A stretch of DNA of 64,000 nt from an uncultured Rhodopila sp. GTDB lineage: Bacteria > Pseudomonadota > Alphaproteobacteria > Acetobacterales > Acetobacteraceae. Below the pieces are notes generated by a model. The model made no database searches. It saw only the letters and a list, made by a program, of their open reading frames with translations, and was not told the DNA's origin. Of the stretch, positions 27,796-37,925 are shown in pieces; positions within the stretch are counted from its first letter, which is position 1, and every line of letters starts with the position of its first letter. The position numbers were made by a program, and so were the translations under genes. The stretch spans positions 248,001 to 312,000 of the forward strand of contig NZ_CAJATU010000042.1 of the NCBI RefSeq assembly GCF_903944925.1, given 5' to 3'.

Positions 27796-28277
27796 AGCGC
27801 GTCGCGGATCAGCTTGAAGGCGTGCTGCACGGTCGCGGCGCGGATTTCGCCGCGGTCGCCGGGGAAGACGCGGCTTTCCGCATGCACCGGCACCCGGCTG
27901 CGGGCGAGGCCGAACCAGACCAGGCCGACGGGTTTCTCGGCACTGCCGCCGCCGGGGCCGGCGACGCCGGTGACGGATACCGCAATGGTGGCGCGGGAGC
28001 GGGACAGCGCGCCCTCAGCCATGGCGGCGGCGACCTGTTCGCTGACCGCGCCGTACCGCTCGATCAGCGGCATCGCGACGCCGATCATTTGGTTCTTGGC
28101 CTCGTTGGAGTAGGTGATGAAGCCGCGGTCCACCACGTCGGACGATCCGGCAATGGCGGTCAGCGCGGCGGCGATCAGTCCGCCGGTGCAGCTTTCGGCG
28201 GTGGCCAGCATGATGCCCCTGGCGCGGCAGGCGGCCAGCAGGGCTTCGGCTTCGGTCAGGATATAGGCTGGGAGCAT
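27792..28277 (-). CDS. CinA C-terminal domain protein, nicotinamide-nucleotide amidohydrolase (PncC-like)
   Basis: The 161-residue protein is the stand-alone amidase domain. LATAESCTGGLIAAALTAI carries the catalytic serine/threonine region; GFITYSNEAKNQMIGV and SVTGVAGPGGGSAEKPVGLV are the other conserved blocks. It deamidates NMN to nicotinate mononucleotide in pyridine-nucleotide salvage. It lacks the N-terminal molybdopterin-binding-like domain of full CinA. The downstream small membrane protein gene overlaps its end. Confidence 0.9.
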   Translation of the reverse strand: MLPAYILTEAEALLAACRARGIMLATAESCTGGLIAAALTAIAGSSDVVDRGFITYSNEAKNQMIGVAMPLIERYGAVSEQVAAAMAEGALSRSRATIAVSVTGVAGPGGGSAEKPVGLVWFGLARSRVPVHAESRVFPGDRGEIRAATVQHAFKLIRDAL

Positions 28278-28433
28278 GGCGGGGCTGCTTCGCTGTGTGG
28301 CCGCGAGCGTGACGCCGCGGGTGCGGTCTGTCCACTGAAAGCCGCGCCCTGGACCGGGCGGGGCCGCGCTACTACCTTGCCATCAACGACAACAGCCGCC
28401 TTGCATCCTGTTGCGCTAAACCCGGGAGGCTTC

Positions 28434-29675
28434 ATGAACGCGCCAGTCAGCACCGCATTCGATGATCCCTGGACCATTCCGCTCGACCGGATCGACCCTT
28501 CCGACGCGCGGTTGTTTCAGGACGATGTCTGGCCCGATTGGTTCGCCCGCCTGCGGCGCGACGATCCGGTGCATTTTACCGCCGAGAGCCAGTTCGGTCC
28601 GTTTTGGTCGGTGACCAAATACAAGGACATCATGAAAGTCGAGACCAATCCCGGCGTGTTTTCCTCGGCGTCGGGGATAACGTTGCTGGATCAGGAGACG
28701 CAATACAAGCTGGCGATGTTCATCGCCATGGACCCGCCGAAACACGACGTGCAGCGCAATGTCGTTGCGCCCATCGTGGCGCCGGGCAATCTGAACAATA
28801 TGGCGGGAACGATAAGGCAGCGGGCGGCCAAGATCCTCGACGGCCTGCCGCGTAACGAAACGTTCGACTGGGTCGAGCAAGTGTCGATCGAGCTGACGAC
28901 ACAGATGCTGGCCACGTTGTTCGATTATCCGTTCGAGCGGCGGCGGGAACTTACCTACTGGTCGAATGTCGCGACGACGAACTTCAAGGATCCCGCCGCG
29001 CTGGTGAAGACGGAAGAAGAACGTTTCATCGAACTGAAGAAAATGGCCGCGGCGATGACCACGCTCTGGAACGAACGGGTCAATGCGCCATTGCGGCCCG
29101 ACCTGATTTCGATGCTGGCGCATGGCGAGGCGACGCGGGACATGGACCCGGTGGAGTTCCTGGGCAACTGCACGCTGCTGATCGTTGGCGGCAACGACAC
29201 CACGCGCAACTCGATCAGCGGCGGACTGTGGGCGCTGAACAAGCACCCGGACGAATATCGCAAGCTGCGGGAAAATCCCGGCCTGATCCCGGGCATGGTG
29301 CCCGAGATCATCCGCTGGCAGACGCCGCTTGCGTATATGCGGCGAACGGCGCTGGAAGATTTTGAACTTGGCGGCAAGACGATCCGTGCCGGCGAGAAGC
29401 TGGCGATGTGGTATATCTCCGGCAACCGCGACCCCGACGCGATCGAAAACCCTGATCATTTCATTATCGATCGGCCTCGCCCGCGCCAGCATCTTTCGTT
29501 CGGGTTCGGGATTCACCGCTGCGTGGGCAATCGTCTGGCGGAGCTGCAACTGACGATTCTTTGGGAGGAGATCATGAAGCGCTTCCCGTTCATCGAAGTG
29601 ATGGAGGAACCTAAACGGGTTTATTCCGCCTTCGTGCACGGGATTGCATCGATGATGGTGCGCATTCCGCGGTGA
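28434..29675 (+). CDS. Cytochrome P450, CYP153-like
   Basis: The 413-residue haem monooxygenase has the oxygen-binding helix motif GGNDTTRNS (from about 252), EIIR (291-294) and the haem-ligand segment FGFGIHRCVGNR with C363. MDPPKHDVQRNVVAP, FDWVEQVSIELTTQMLATLF and the ending after RFPFIEV resemble CYP153, a group that hydroxylates terminal alkane or fatty carbons. Substrate remains inference. The ATG at 28434 follows GGGAGG. No ferredoxin or reductase gene is next to it, so redox partners are encoded elsewhere. Confidence 0.88.
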   Translation: MNAPVSTAFDDPWTIPLDRIDPSDARLFQDDVWPDWFARLRRDDPVHFTAESQFGPFWSVTKYKDIMKVETNPGVFSSASGITLLDQETQYKLAMFIAMDPPKHDVQRNVVAPIVAPGNLNNMAGTIRQRAAKILDGLPRNETFDWVEQVSIELTTQMLATLFDYPFERRRELTYWSNVATTNFKDPAALVKTEEERFIELKKMAAAMTTLWNERVNAPLRPDLISMLAHGEATRDMDPVEFLGNCTLLIVGGNDTTRNSISGGLWALNKHPDEYRKLRENPGLIPGMVPEIIRWQTPLAYMRRTALEDFELGGKTIRAGEKLAMWYISGNRDPDAIENPDHFIIDRPRPRQHLSFGFGIHRCVGNRLAELQLTILWEEIMKRFPFIEVMEEPKRVYSAFVHGIASMMVRIPR

Positions 29676-29953
29676 CGGTGCCGCTTCCGGTCGTCCGGCC
29701 GGCGCTATCCCGCGGCAGTTGTGCGACCAGGTGCGGGAACGCCGTGCTGTCGTCGGGTTGCGGCCGGAGGCTGCGCCAGGTCCTCTGTGGCCCGCTATGC
29801 TTTCTGTGTGAAACTGCATCGGTTGCCGCGTCTGCGTCCCGGATGGCCGGACTCCGCATCCGCTCGCCCGCCCAATCCGGCGAACCCCTGGCGGCGACTC
29901 GCCCGGGCGTGCTTTGATGAGGCATTGTCGCAGACACCCTGGAAACAGCGCTT

Positions 29954-31702
29954 TTGTCCCGCATCCGCCTCCTCTCCGAGACCACCGTCAATCGCATCGC
30001 CGCAGGCGAGGTGATCGAGCGGCCGGCCGCGGCGGTCAAGGAACTGGTGGAGAACGCGCTCGACGCCGGCGCCGGGCGCATCGCCATCCGCCTCGACGGC
30101 GGCGGCATCGATCGTCTTGAAGTCACTGACACCGGCACCGGGATGACGCCAGACGAACTGGCGCTGTGCGTGCTGCGCCATGCCACCTCCAAGCTGACCG
30201 ACGAGGCGCTGGTCCGCATCACCACCTTGGGCTTCCGCGGCGAGGCGCTGCCCTCCATCGGCGCCGCCGCGCGCCTGTCGATCACCTCCCGCCCGCCGGC
30301 AGCCGAACATGCCTGCGCCATTGAGGTCGAAGGCGGCGCGGTCTCCGCCGTCATGCCCGCTGCCGGGGCGCCGGGCACCCGCGTCGTGGTGCGCGACCTG
30401 TTCTTCGCCACCCCGGCGCGGCGCAAATTCCTCAAAAGCCCGCGCACCGAGGCGGACCATGCCGAGGCGGCGGTGCGCCGGCTGGCGATGTCCGCCCCGG
30501 GCGTGGCGTTCCGCCTGGAGATCGACGGGCGGGTGGCGTTCGAGGCCCCGGCGCAATCCCGGCTGGACCGCGTCGCCGCGCTGCTCGGCGCCGAGGCTGC
30601 CGCGGCGCTGCTGCCGGTCAATGAAAGCCGCGACGGGCTGGCCATCGCCGGCTATGTCTGCTCGCCCGCGGTGACCCGCGCCACCGCCGAGGCCCAGACC
30701 CTGGTGGTCAACAACCGCCCCGTCGGCGACCCGGTGCTGCGCACCGCGATACGGGTGGCCTATCGCGACGTGATCGCCGCCGGGCGGCATGCGATGGTGG
30801 CGCTATACCTGGAGGTGCCGCCGGAGGAGCTGGACGTCAACGTGCATCCGGCGAAGACCGAACTGCGGTTTCGCGATCCGGCGGCGGTGCGGTCGCTGGT
30901 CATCGGTTCGGTGCGGCGCGCGCTTGGCGCCGGGACCGGGCAGGTGGTGGCGATGCCGGCACCCGCATGGTCGCGGCCGGCGCGGCCGAACTCCGTCACG
31001 CCGCCGCCTTTGGTGTTGGCCCCGGCCGCCGCGCCGCGCGGCAATCTGGCGGAGGCGCAGCTCGCCTTTGCCGGCGCGCCCGCAGCCCGGCAGATCGCCG
31101 CATTGGAACCGTCGCCGGATCACCCGCTCGGCGCCCCGGTGGCGCAGGTGCTGGACACCTACATCATCGCCGTCGCCGCCGACGGCTCCCTGGTGCTGGT
31201 GGACCAGCACGCCGCGCATGAGCGGCTGACGCATGAGGCGATCCGTGAACAAATGACCCGTGGCATGGTGCGCAGCCAGCCCTTGCTGCTGCCGGCGGTG
31301 GTCGACCTGCCGTCCGGTGACGTGGCGCGGCTGGCGGCGCGGGCGGCGGAGCTGGCGCGGCTCGGCCTGGAGATCGAGGAATTCGGTGCCGGCGCGATCT
31401 TGGTCCGCGCCGTCCCGGCGGTGCTGGGCAGCCCGGAGCCGGCGCCGCTGCTGCGCGACCTCGCCGACGAACTGTCCGAGATGGGCGAGCAGACCGTGCT
31501 GTCGGCCCGGCTGGACGCCATCATCGCCCGCATGGCCTGCCATGGCAGCATCCGCGCCGGCCGCCGGCTCGGCCAGGCGGAGATGTCCGCGCTGCTGCGG
31601 CAGATGGAGGAGACGCCGCGCGCCGCCACCTGCAGCCATGGGCGGCCGACGGTGCTGAAGCTGTCTAAGGCCGACATCGAGAAGATGTTCGGGCGGCGCT
31701 AG
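29954..31702 (+). CDS. mutL: DNA mismatch repair protein MutL (endonuclease type)
   Basis: The 582-residue protein has GHKL ATPase motifs AAAVKELVENALDAGA, DTGTGM and TLGFRGEALPSI. After a proline/alanine linker comes the C-terminal domain with DQHAAHERLTHE (about 417-428), which fits the DQHA(X)2E(X)4E nicking motif. The companions ACHG and CSHGRP are also present, the latter with Ser replacing the usual Pro. It should therefore nick the error strand itself, as in bacteria without MutH. The start is a TTG at 29954, the only start codon before conserved sequence; no strong ribosome site is seen. Confidence 0.94.
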   Translation: MSRIRLLSETTVNRIAAGEVIERPAAAVKELVENALDAGAGRIAIRLDGGGIDRLEVTDTGTGMTPDELALCVLRHATSKLTDEALVRITTLGFRGEALPSIGAAARLSITSRPPAAEHACAIEVEGGAVSAVMPAAGAPGTRVVVRDLFFATPARRKFLKSPRTEADHAEAAVRRLAMSAPGVAFRLEIDGRVAFEAPAQSRLDRVAALLGAEAAAALLPVNESRDGLAIAGYVCSPAVTRATAEAQTLVVNNRPVGDPVLRTAIRVAYRDVIAAGRHAMVALYLEVPPEELDVNVHPAKTELRFRDPAAVRSLVIGSVRRALGAGTGQVVAMPAPAWSRPARPNSVTPPPLVLAPAAAPRGNLAEAQLAFAGAPAARQIAALEPSPDHPLGAPVAQVLDTYIIAVAADGSLVLVDQHAAHERLTHEAIREQMTRGMVRSQPLLLPAVVDLPSGDVARLAARAAELARLGLEIEEFGAGAILVRAVPAVLGSPEPAPLLRDLADELSEMGEQTVLSARLDAIIARMACHGSIRAGRRLGQAEMSALLRQMEETPRAATCSHGRPTVLKLSKADIEKMFGRR

Positions 31703-31717
31703 CCCGGTGAGCCGGAA

Positions 31718-32797
31718 TCAGGCGTTGTCGCGCAGCACCGCGTCCCATCTTTGCAGGAACAGGTCGCGGGTCATTGCCTCGGCATGCGCCTTCGCCCGGG
31801 CCACCATGGCGGAGCGCTCCGCCTCGTTCATCGCGATCAGGGCCGTCAGGCCGGCGGCGATCGAGTCGACGGAGAGCGGGTCCACCAGAATGCCGTTGCC
31901 GCCGATGGCTTCCTCCTGCGCGCCGCCGCGGCTGACCAGCGGCACGAGGCCCGCCCCGGCCGCCTCCAGCGCGGGCACGCCGAAGCCTTCCAGCAAACTC
32001 GGCAGCACAAAGCCGCTTGCATTGGCATACAGCCAGCGCAACTGCGCGTCGGGCACGTAGGGAAGCCGCACGACGCCCGGCGTGCGCCCGGCCGCGGCGA
32101 GGATCTCGGCGCTGGCGTTGGCGCGCGGCCCGCAGAACACGTAGGCGATGCCTTTGTCGTGCAGGCCCGCCCGGGCATAGGCCTCGATCACCCGGGTGTA
32201 GTTCTTGCGCCGCTCCAGCGCGGCGACGGTCAGCAGAAAAGGCCGCGCAACCCCTTCGACCGGAGCCTGCGGTCCTTGGTGCAGCACCGGACGCGCGTAA
32301 AGCGGAATGGCGTGAAGAAAGCGGAAGTCGGAGCCGAAGTACTTCGCAAATTCGAGCCGGGACGCCTGGCTGACGAACACGACGCCCGGCGCGGCGGATT
32401 GCAGCCTGGAATAGGCCGCCTTGTAGGTGCGGACCGTATCGGTATCGAACAAGTCTGGATGCGATACCGGACCGACATCATGACACAGGACGATATCGTC
32501 CCGGCCCAGATCGGCGCGCAGGACATAGAGCGGATCGAAGAACACGGTCGGCAGGCGTGCGTCCGCATTTGGTTGCACCCACTCGGCCGATCCCAGCCAA
32601 CTGATCTCTTGCAGCATGAGTTTGGCAAGTATCTTGCGGACCAGGCCTGCGGGCGGGTGCGAGAAATGCAGGCGCCAATACCGCACCCGATCAAAGTATT
32701 GGCTAAGAGAGCCGATAATATCCCGAGAGATATAATAGGCCCCGGTCCGATTCACGAGAGCCAGCGAGAAATCTGCGAGATATTTCCTCTGTTCCAT
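31718..32797 (-). CDS. GT4-family glycosyltransferase
   Basis: The 359-residue GT-B enzyme has the C-terminal donor-binding lobe with LLTVAALERRKNYTRVIEAY, LPYVPDAQLRWLYANASGFV, and LPSLLEGFGVPALEAAGAG. The last contains the E-x7-E motif of GT4 enzymes. The acceptor half contains CHDVGPVSHPDLF. It probably transfers a hexose to a cell-surface polysaccharide, but no polysaccharide cluster surrounds it. It is convergent with mutL, 15 bases away. Confidence 0.87.
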   Translation of the reverse strand: MEQRKYLADFSLALVNRTGAYYISRDIIGSLSQYFDRVRYWRLHFSHPPAGLVRKILAKLMLQEISWLGSAEWVQPNADARLPTVFFDPLYVLRADLGRDDIVLCHDVGPVSHPDLFDTDTVRTYKAAYSRLQSAAPGVVFVSQASRLEFAKYFGSDFRFLHAIPLYARPVLHQGPQAPVEGVARPFLLTVAALERRKNYTRVIEAYARAGLHDKGIAYVFCGPRANASAEILAAAGRTPGVVRLPYVPDAQLRWLYANASGFVLPSLLEGFGVPALEAAGAGLVPLVSRGGAQEEAIGGNGILVDPLSVDSIAAGLTALIAMNEAERSAMVARAKAHAEAMTRDLFLQRWDAVLRDNA

Positions 32798-33356
32798 TTC
32801 TTATACAGTATCCGAGCCAGCCGGCGGGATCCGGCGCCACAACAATAGTCACCTGTATTCCGCCCGGAAGCGGCTTGGCGGTCCCCTCGGACACCGAAGC
32901 TGCTTCAGGTAAGCCCGTATCCATCAGACTGAGCTTTCGCTGCACGTTCAATGCTGTCAAGGCTGGACGAAGCCGCGACCGCCAGATTGCCGGCAAAGCC
33001 ATCGTCCGCGCCGGAGATGAATTGACGCCGTTACCGACTTAACATTACAGCAGCTCAAGAAACGGCCGGCATCAATTTTCCTTGCTTATCGTGTACGTCT
33101 CGGCGCGGATAACGGTCAACTTCAGTCGCGCAACAGCACGGAAAACCCGGCGTGCAAATGCTCTCCCATCGGAACGCGGCCATCCGATCGTCAACCGTCC
33201 AGCAGTAGTATTGCCGCGCAGGCGCAACGTGCGCCCAGCCGATCGGCCGATGGAGCAATCGGATCGCCTGAAGGGGCGCGCCAAACGGCTTAGGGTCGAG
33301 ATCCCGCCCATCCGCTCATTCCCCGAAGAGACGATACCGGCCATGCGCCGCCCGGG
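32798..33356. other. Non-coding stretch between glycosyltransferase and sensor kinase genes
   Basis: About 560 bases. Several overlapping open frames exist on both strands but none has a ribosome site or recognisable product. It presumably carries the glycosyltransferase promoter and the 3' end of the kinase transcript. Confidence 0.5.
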
Positions 33357-34799
33357 TCAGGCGGACAAGCCGTCCGCCGCAGCCGCCTGTGCCAGATCGC
33401 CATCCGCCGCCTCCAGCAAAGCCGGCAAGGATATCGTCGCGGTGGTGCCTTCCCCTTGCGTGCTGACCAGCCGCACATGGCCGCCCGACTGGCGGGCGAA
33501 GCCGAACACCTGGGACAGGCCGAGCCCGCTGCCCTTGCCGATCTCCTTGGTGGTGAAAAACGGCTCGAACACCCGCGCGAGGACGTCGGCGCTCATGCCC
33601 TCGCCGGTGTCCCGCACGGCCACGCTGACAAAGCGCCCGGGGCTGGCTTCCGGGTTACCGGCCAGGTCCGCGGCTCCCAGCCTTTCGACGGCGGTGCCGA
33701 CCGAGAGCGTGCCACCGTGCGGCATCGCGTCACGGGCGTTGATGACCAGGTTCAGGATGGCCGACTGGAAATGGGCGGGGTCCGCCTCGCAGCCCGGCAC
33801 GGTCGCCTCCAGGCTCATGCGGAACGCGATCGTGCCGCCAAGGCTGCGCACCAGCAACGGCTGGAACTCGGTCAGCAGCCGGTTGACGTCGACCCGCTCG
33901 CTGCGCAGCGCCTGCCGCCGCGCATAGGCCAGCAGGCTGCCGGTCAGATCGGCACCGCGCTTCGCCGCCTGTTCGGCTGCCAGGGCGTAGCCGAGCAGCT
34001 TCGGATTGCCGGGCGCCAGGCGCCGGATCAGGTTCAGGTTGCCGATGATCACTTGCAGCAGGTTGTTGAAATCATGCGCAATGCCGCCCGTGAGGTGGCC
34101 GATCGCCTCCATTTTCTGCACCTGGTGCAGCGTCTCCTGGATTGTCTTGCGCTCGCTCACTTCCGCCTGGAGTTGCTCGTTCGCCTCGCTCAGCTTGACC
34201 CGCTGGCGGCGCAGCGCGAATTGCAGGGTCAGGCGCTCGCCGAAGCTGCGATGCGCGCGCAGGCAGCCGCAGCACAGGGATACGGCAAACACGACGACCA
34301 TGAAGGCCGAGATCGTGCGCGGCTCCGGCCCCTCGAACAGCAGGCAGACCGCCAATGGCAGGCTGGCCGGCAGGATGAAGGCGGCGGCGGTGGGGAAATG
34401 CGAGAAGTTCACCGTGGTTGCGCCGGCGCACATGCCGCCGACGACAAAGGCCAGGAACAGCTCGATCGTCTGGTTGGCGGGGAACATCGCGGCCAGGCCG
34501 CAACCCCATAGCAGGCCGGCGGTGCCGGCGCCGATGGTGCTGACCGCCGCCCAGACCCGCGACCACTGCCCTTCCGGGCGGCGGCGGAAGAACACCTGGC
34601 GCAGCACCATGCGGACGATTGAGAGCGCGGTGATCATGCCCAGCCACGCCGCAAGCACGATGTGGCTGGTGAACGGCGCAAGAACAAACGCGGTCAGCGC
34701 CGCGTTGAGCAGAGTCACCGATACGGTCAGCGGCAGTTGCTGGAAGACAAATCGCAGCCGCTCGGTCTCGATCAGGGCTTTATCCGGGTCGGACGGCAT
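33357..34799 (-). CDS. Membrane-bound sensor histidine kinase
   Basis: The 480-residue protein has about six membrane helices (to about residue 190) and a coiled-coil linker (LSEANEQLQAEVSER). The dimerisation motif GGIAHDFNNLLQ carries the phospho-acceptor histidine (about 242). The HATPase domain has NLVINARDAM, DTGEGM and GKGSGLGLSQV. The ATG at 34799 has GGAG upstream; a TTG at 34853 is less likely. No response regulator gene is adjacent, so this is an orphan kinase. The hybrid receiver domain found in many relatives is absent. Confidence 0.9.
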   Translation of the reverse strand: MPSDPDKALIETERLRFVFQQLPLTVSVTLLNAALTAFVLAPFTSHIVLAAWLGMITALSIVRMVLRQVFFRRRPEGQWSRVWAAVSTIGAGTAGLLWGCGLAAMFPANQTIELFLAFVVGGMCAGATTVNFSHFPTAAAFILPASLPLAVCLLFEGPEPRTISAFMVVVFAVSLCCGCLRAHRSFGERLTLQFALRRQRVKLSEANEQLQAEVSERKTIQETLHQVQKMEAIGHLTGGIAHDFNNLLQVIIGNLNLIRRLAPGNPKLLGYALAAEQAAKRGADLTGSLLAYARRQALRSERVDVNRLLTEFQPLLVRSLGGTIAFRMSLEATVPGCEADPAHFQSAILNLVINARDAMPHGGTLSVGTAVERLGAADLAGNPEASPGRFVSVAVRDTGEGMSADVLARVFEPFFTTKEIGKGSGLGLSQVFGFARQSGGHVRLVSTQGEGTTATISLPALLEAADGDLAQAAAADGLSA

Positions 34800-34892
34800 C
34801 GGGGACTCCAGTCCGGAGATCAATCCAGTATCAGCCGGACCGGATGGAAGCAAGCAGCCAGCCGCATGCGCGGGCCGCTTGCGGAGGCCGTA

Positions 34893-36209
34893 TCAGAACC
34901 GCACCCGGACACCGAGGCTGGCGGTGTTGGCGGCGTTGGAATAGGTCCCGGACAGGATACCGGACGTCGCATTGGCCTGCGTCGACACCGGCGCCGAGTC
35001 GAAGAAGACATGGGCATAGGCCACCTGGACCGTGACATTGGCCAGGATCTCGTACTGCGCGCCGATGCCGAGGATATAGCGGTTGCTGTCGGGAATGCGC
35101 GAGGTGCGGTAGGTGTTGGTTACCGGGCTTTGGTCGAAGCCGAAGCCGCCCTGCAGCATCAGTTGCCTGGTGAGCAGGTAGTTCGCGCCGACGGACACAG
35201 CATAGGTGTTGCGCCAGTTCTCATTGATGGTCGTCGGCGCCCCCAGCGGCGAAGCCGGGGTGATGTTGATGGTCTGCAGCAGCGACCAGTCGGTCCAACT
35301 GATATCGCCGAGCAGCGCGAGTTGCGGCGTGGCCTGCCAGTAGACGCCTGCGGTGACGCTGTCCGGCAGCGTAACTTTCGTGCTCGCGGGGAAATTCTGG
35401 GTGGCCAGCAACGCCCCCACACCCGGCGCGAACGCGCCAAGCGCGGGCGGGACGAATGTCGACTGGGTGCCGGAGATGTCGTGCTGGATGCGGCTGCGGT
35501 AATCGGCGCCGAAGCGCAGATCCGGCGTCGGCTGGAACAGCACGCCGAGGTTGTAGCCAAAACCCACGCTGCTGCCGTGCAGGTCGCCCACCGGATCGCC
35601 GAGGGCGGCCAACGGGCCGGTGTTGATCGCCTGGGTCAGGCGGGCGTTGAAGGTGTCGATGACCGGACCGCCGCCGACGGACCATTGCTCATTGATCTTA
35701 TAGGACGCCGAGAGCGTGAACGCCTCGTCGGTGATCGACGACACCAGGCTCTGGTAGCGGCCGACAAAGTCGCCGGGATTGGTAACCCGCTGGCCGAACG
35801 GGGCATCGGCGCCGAGGCCGAGCTTGAACTCGGGCGTCACGTTCCAGACGCCGTAGAACCCGGCGGTGGCGGCCGATTGGATCAGGTTGCCGCCCGTCGT
35901 GCCGGGGGTGGTGGCGGCGGCACCGACATAGTTGGCGCCGGAGAAGTTGATGGTCGGAAAGATCCCGTTGACCGAACCGTCGATTTCGCTTTGCGTCAGG
36001 CGGGACATGCCGGCGGGGTTGGACCAGACGGTGGCGGCATCGTAAGCCTTCGCGGTGTCACCGGCAAAGGCGTTGGCCATCCAGTCGGTGCTGCCTTCGC
36101 GCAGCTCGAACCCGGAGGCGCGGGCCTGGTTGGTGGCGGCGATGGCACAGGCGGCCACGGCACAGACTGTCGCTGCGCCGGCCGCCCGGCGAATTCTTGC
36201 ATTACGCAT
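34893..36209 (-). CDS. OmpP1/FadL-family outer membrane transport protein
   Basis: The 438-residue protein has a Sec signal peptide (cleavage after ARA at about residue 31) followed by SGFELREGSTDWMANAFAG and WSNPAGMSRL, the FadL N-terminal hatch motifs. The rest is beta-barrel-like and ends in the outer-membrane signature NTASLGVRVRF. FadL proteins let long-chain fatty acids or hydrophobic compounds cross the outer membrane. The ATG at 36209 has GGGGGAA upstream; the upstream in-frame extension is not signal-like. It could supply the CYP153-like enzyme encoded 6 kb away, which is speculation. Confidence 0.9.
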   Translation of the reverse strand: MRNARIRRAAGAATVCAVAACAIAATNQARASGFELREGSTDWMANAFAGDTAKAYDAATVWSNPAGMSRLTQSEIDGSVNGIFPTINFSGANYVGAAATTPGTTGGNLIQSAATAGFYGVWNVTPEFKLGLGADAPFGQRVTNPGDFVGRYQSLVSSITDEAFTLSASYKINEQWSVGGGPVIDTFNARLTQAINTGPLAALGDPVGDLHGSSVGFGYNLGVLFQPTPDLRFGADYRSRIQHDISGTQSTFVPPALGAFAPGVGALLATQNFPASTKVTLPDSVTAGVYWQATPQLALLGDISWTDWSLLQTINITPASPLGAPTTINENWRNTYAVSVGANYLLTRQLMLQGGFGFDQSPVTNTYRTSRIPDSNRYILGIGAQYEILANVTVQVAYAHVFFDSAPVSTQANATSGILSGTYSNAANTASLGVRVRF

Positions 36210-36834
36210 CTGGTTTTGTTCCCCCGTCTCCGGCAGCGCTTCGGACACCCGCCGAACTGCCGCTTGTTGGTTTCGAGTATGTTTTTGCCGATATTGTTTC
36301 AAAATTGCAAGACATGAGTCGGGTCATGCGTTTGCTTACCGCATGGCAAATGCAGATACATACCTCCGGTTGCAGGAGACCGGCAGTGCCGCCGGGACAA
36401 ATCTTCCGTGATCTGCGTCGCATCCCGGCTGCAAAGTTCCTGTCCCTGTCAAACAGCGGCATGACCGGGGAAACGGCGGTTTGGCCGCAAATCGTAACGA
36501 GACTGCTCCGCCTTATGTGGTATCGAAACGATACCGTCCGGGTTCGCGGGCAGCCGGGTTTACTTCCAGGCCGGTTTCATATCGGTCCCCGCCGGCAGGG
36601 AGCTGCCGGCCGCGCCGCCTCGTGATGCCTGCCCGGCTCGCATCCGCGCCGCACATGGACCGGCGGCACACGGCGTGGATGGTGCGCCTGTGCGCACCAT
36701 GACGGAGAAAGGCAAAGCCGTCGCACCGCTCGTTGAACGACCATGGGCCCTGCGCCCGCCGGGACGATACGCAGCCTGCCGCCCGGTCAAAGTCGGCGCC
36801 GGAGCCCACAAGCCGGTCGATGACGACGGCGCCC
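36210..36834. other. Non-coding stretch upstream of the FadL-type gene
   Basis: About 625 bases with no supported gene. It contains AT-richer sequence near 36260-36370 with the promoter listed separately. The part next to hemF is GC-rich and shows only shadow frames. Confidence 0.55.
36274..36302 (-). promoter_or_regulatory. Possible promoter of the FadL-type gene
   Basis: Minus strand TTGAAA (36302-36297), 17-base spacer, TACTCG (36279-36274). The -10 match is weak, but the region is locally AT-rich and lies 65 bases before the start codon. Confidence 0.3.
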
Positions 36835-37719
36835 CTACGGCCAGCGCACTTCCGGCGGCAGGCTCATGAGGATCGCCTCCACGTTCCCGCCGGTCTGCAG
36901 GCCGAACAAGGTGCCGCGGTCGTGGATCAGGTTGAATTCGACGTATCGCCCGCGCCGGACCAGTTGGTGGTCGCGGTCTGCCGGAGTCCACGGCTCCGCC
37001 ATGCGGCGGCGGACGATCTTCGGGTAGGCCTCCAGGAACGCCTCGCCGACATCCCGGGTGAAGGCGAAATCGTCCTCGGCATTGCCGGTGAAGTGCTGGT
37101 CGAAGAAGATGCCCCCTGCCCCGCGCGGCTCCTGCCGGTGCGGCAGATAGAAGTAGCGGTCGCACCACGCCTTGAAGCGGTCATAGTAGCCCGGGTCATG
37201 CCGGTCGCATGCGGCCTTGAAGGCGGCGTGGATGGTGGCGGCGTCCTCGATGGCTTCCGGAGTCTCCAGCCGCATCGGCGTCAGGTCGCCGCCGCCGCCG
37301 AACCAGCCTTTGGTGGTCACCAGCATCCGCGTGTTGAAATGCGCCGCCGGCACCTTCGGGCTTTGCATATGCGCCACCAGGCTGATGCCGCTGGCCCAGA
37401 ACCGCGGGTCTGCGTCCGCACCCGGAATCTGCGCACGAAAGCCGGGGCTGAACTCGCCGGTCACGGTGGAGACGTTCACACCGACTTTCTCGAACACCCG
37501 TCCGCGCATGACACTCATGACGCCACCACCGCCATCGGAGCCATCCTCGGTCGGGCGGTTCCAGGCCTGGCGCTCGAAACGGCCGGCCGGCCGGTCGCCG
37601 GAACCGGCGTCCTCGATCGCCTCGAAGGCCGCGCAGATCCGGTCGCGCAGGCTCTCGAACCAGGCCCGGGCGGCCGGCTTGAGAGATTCATGCGGCGGCG
37701 TGGAAATTTTTTCGGGCAT
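36835..37719 (-). CDS. hemF: Oxygen-dependent coproporphyrinogen III oxidase
   Basis: The 294-residue enzyme converts coproporphyrinogen III to protoporphyrinogen IX in haem synthesis. Signature blocks are [39 protein letters not shown], and [32 protein letters not shown] follows near the C-terminus. Length and order are normal for HemF. It is transcribed divergently from the bc1 complex operon, a natural pairing of haem synthesis with a haem-rich complex. Confidence 0.96.
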   Translation of the reverse strand: MPEKISTPPHESLKPAARAWFESLRDRICAAFEAIEDAGSGDRPAGRFERQAWNRPTEDGSDGGGGVMSVMRGRVFEKVGVNVSTVTGEFSPGFRAQIPGADADPRFWASGISLVAHMQSPKVPAAHFNTRMLVTTKGWFGGGGDLTPMRLETPEAIEDAATIHAAFKAACDRHDPGYYDRFKAWCDRYFYLPHRQEPRGAGGIFFDQHFTGNAEDDFAFTRDVGEAFLEAYPKIVRRRMAEPWTPADRDHQLVRRGRYVEFNLIHDRGTLFGLQTGGNVEAILMSLPPEVRWP

Positions 37720-37774
37720 CGGGGCTTGTTCCTGGGCTGTAGTCGGGATAACCCCTCGCTGCCTTCATGTTGCG

Positions 37775-37803
37775 TTGCAAGGGAAATGGTCAGTCTCTAG
37801 ATT
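37775..37803 (+). promoter_or_regulatory. Putative sigma-70 promoter of petABC
   Basis: TTGCAA (37775-37780), 17-base spacer, TAGATT (37798-37803). The leader would be about 115 bases and includes a GAGCCA/TGGCTC inverted repeat (37854-37875). Confidence 0.5.
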
Positions 37804-37925
37804 GCCCGCGTCCCGGGGCCGGAGCAACCCGGCAGGTAACAGGCAGGCGCTCCGAGCCAGTCGCGCGATTGGCTCGCGGTCATCCGCGCGCGCGGCCTGA
37901 CTGTAACGCTAGTTCGAGGGAAAGA

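Noticed and set aside
33082-33927. Plus-strand frame of 281 codons between the glycosyltransferase and kinase genes
   Set aside because: It runs antisense into the sensor kinase and is a low-complexity Arg/Ser/Pro product.
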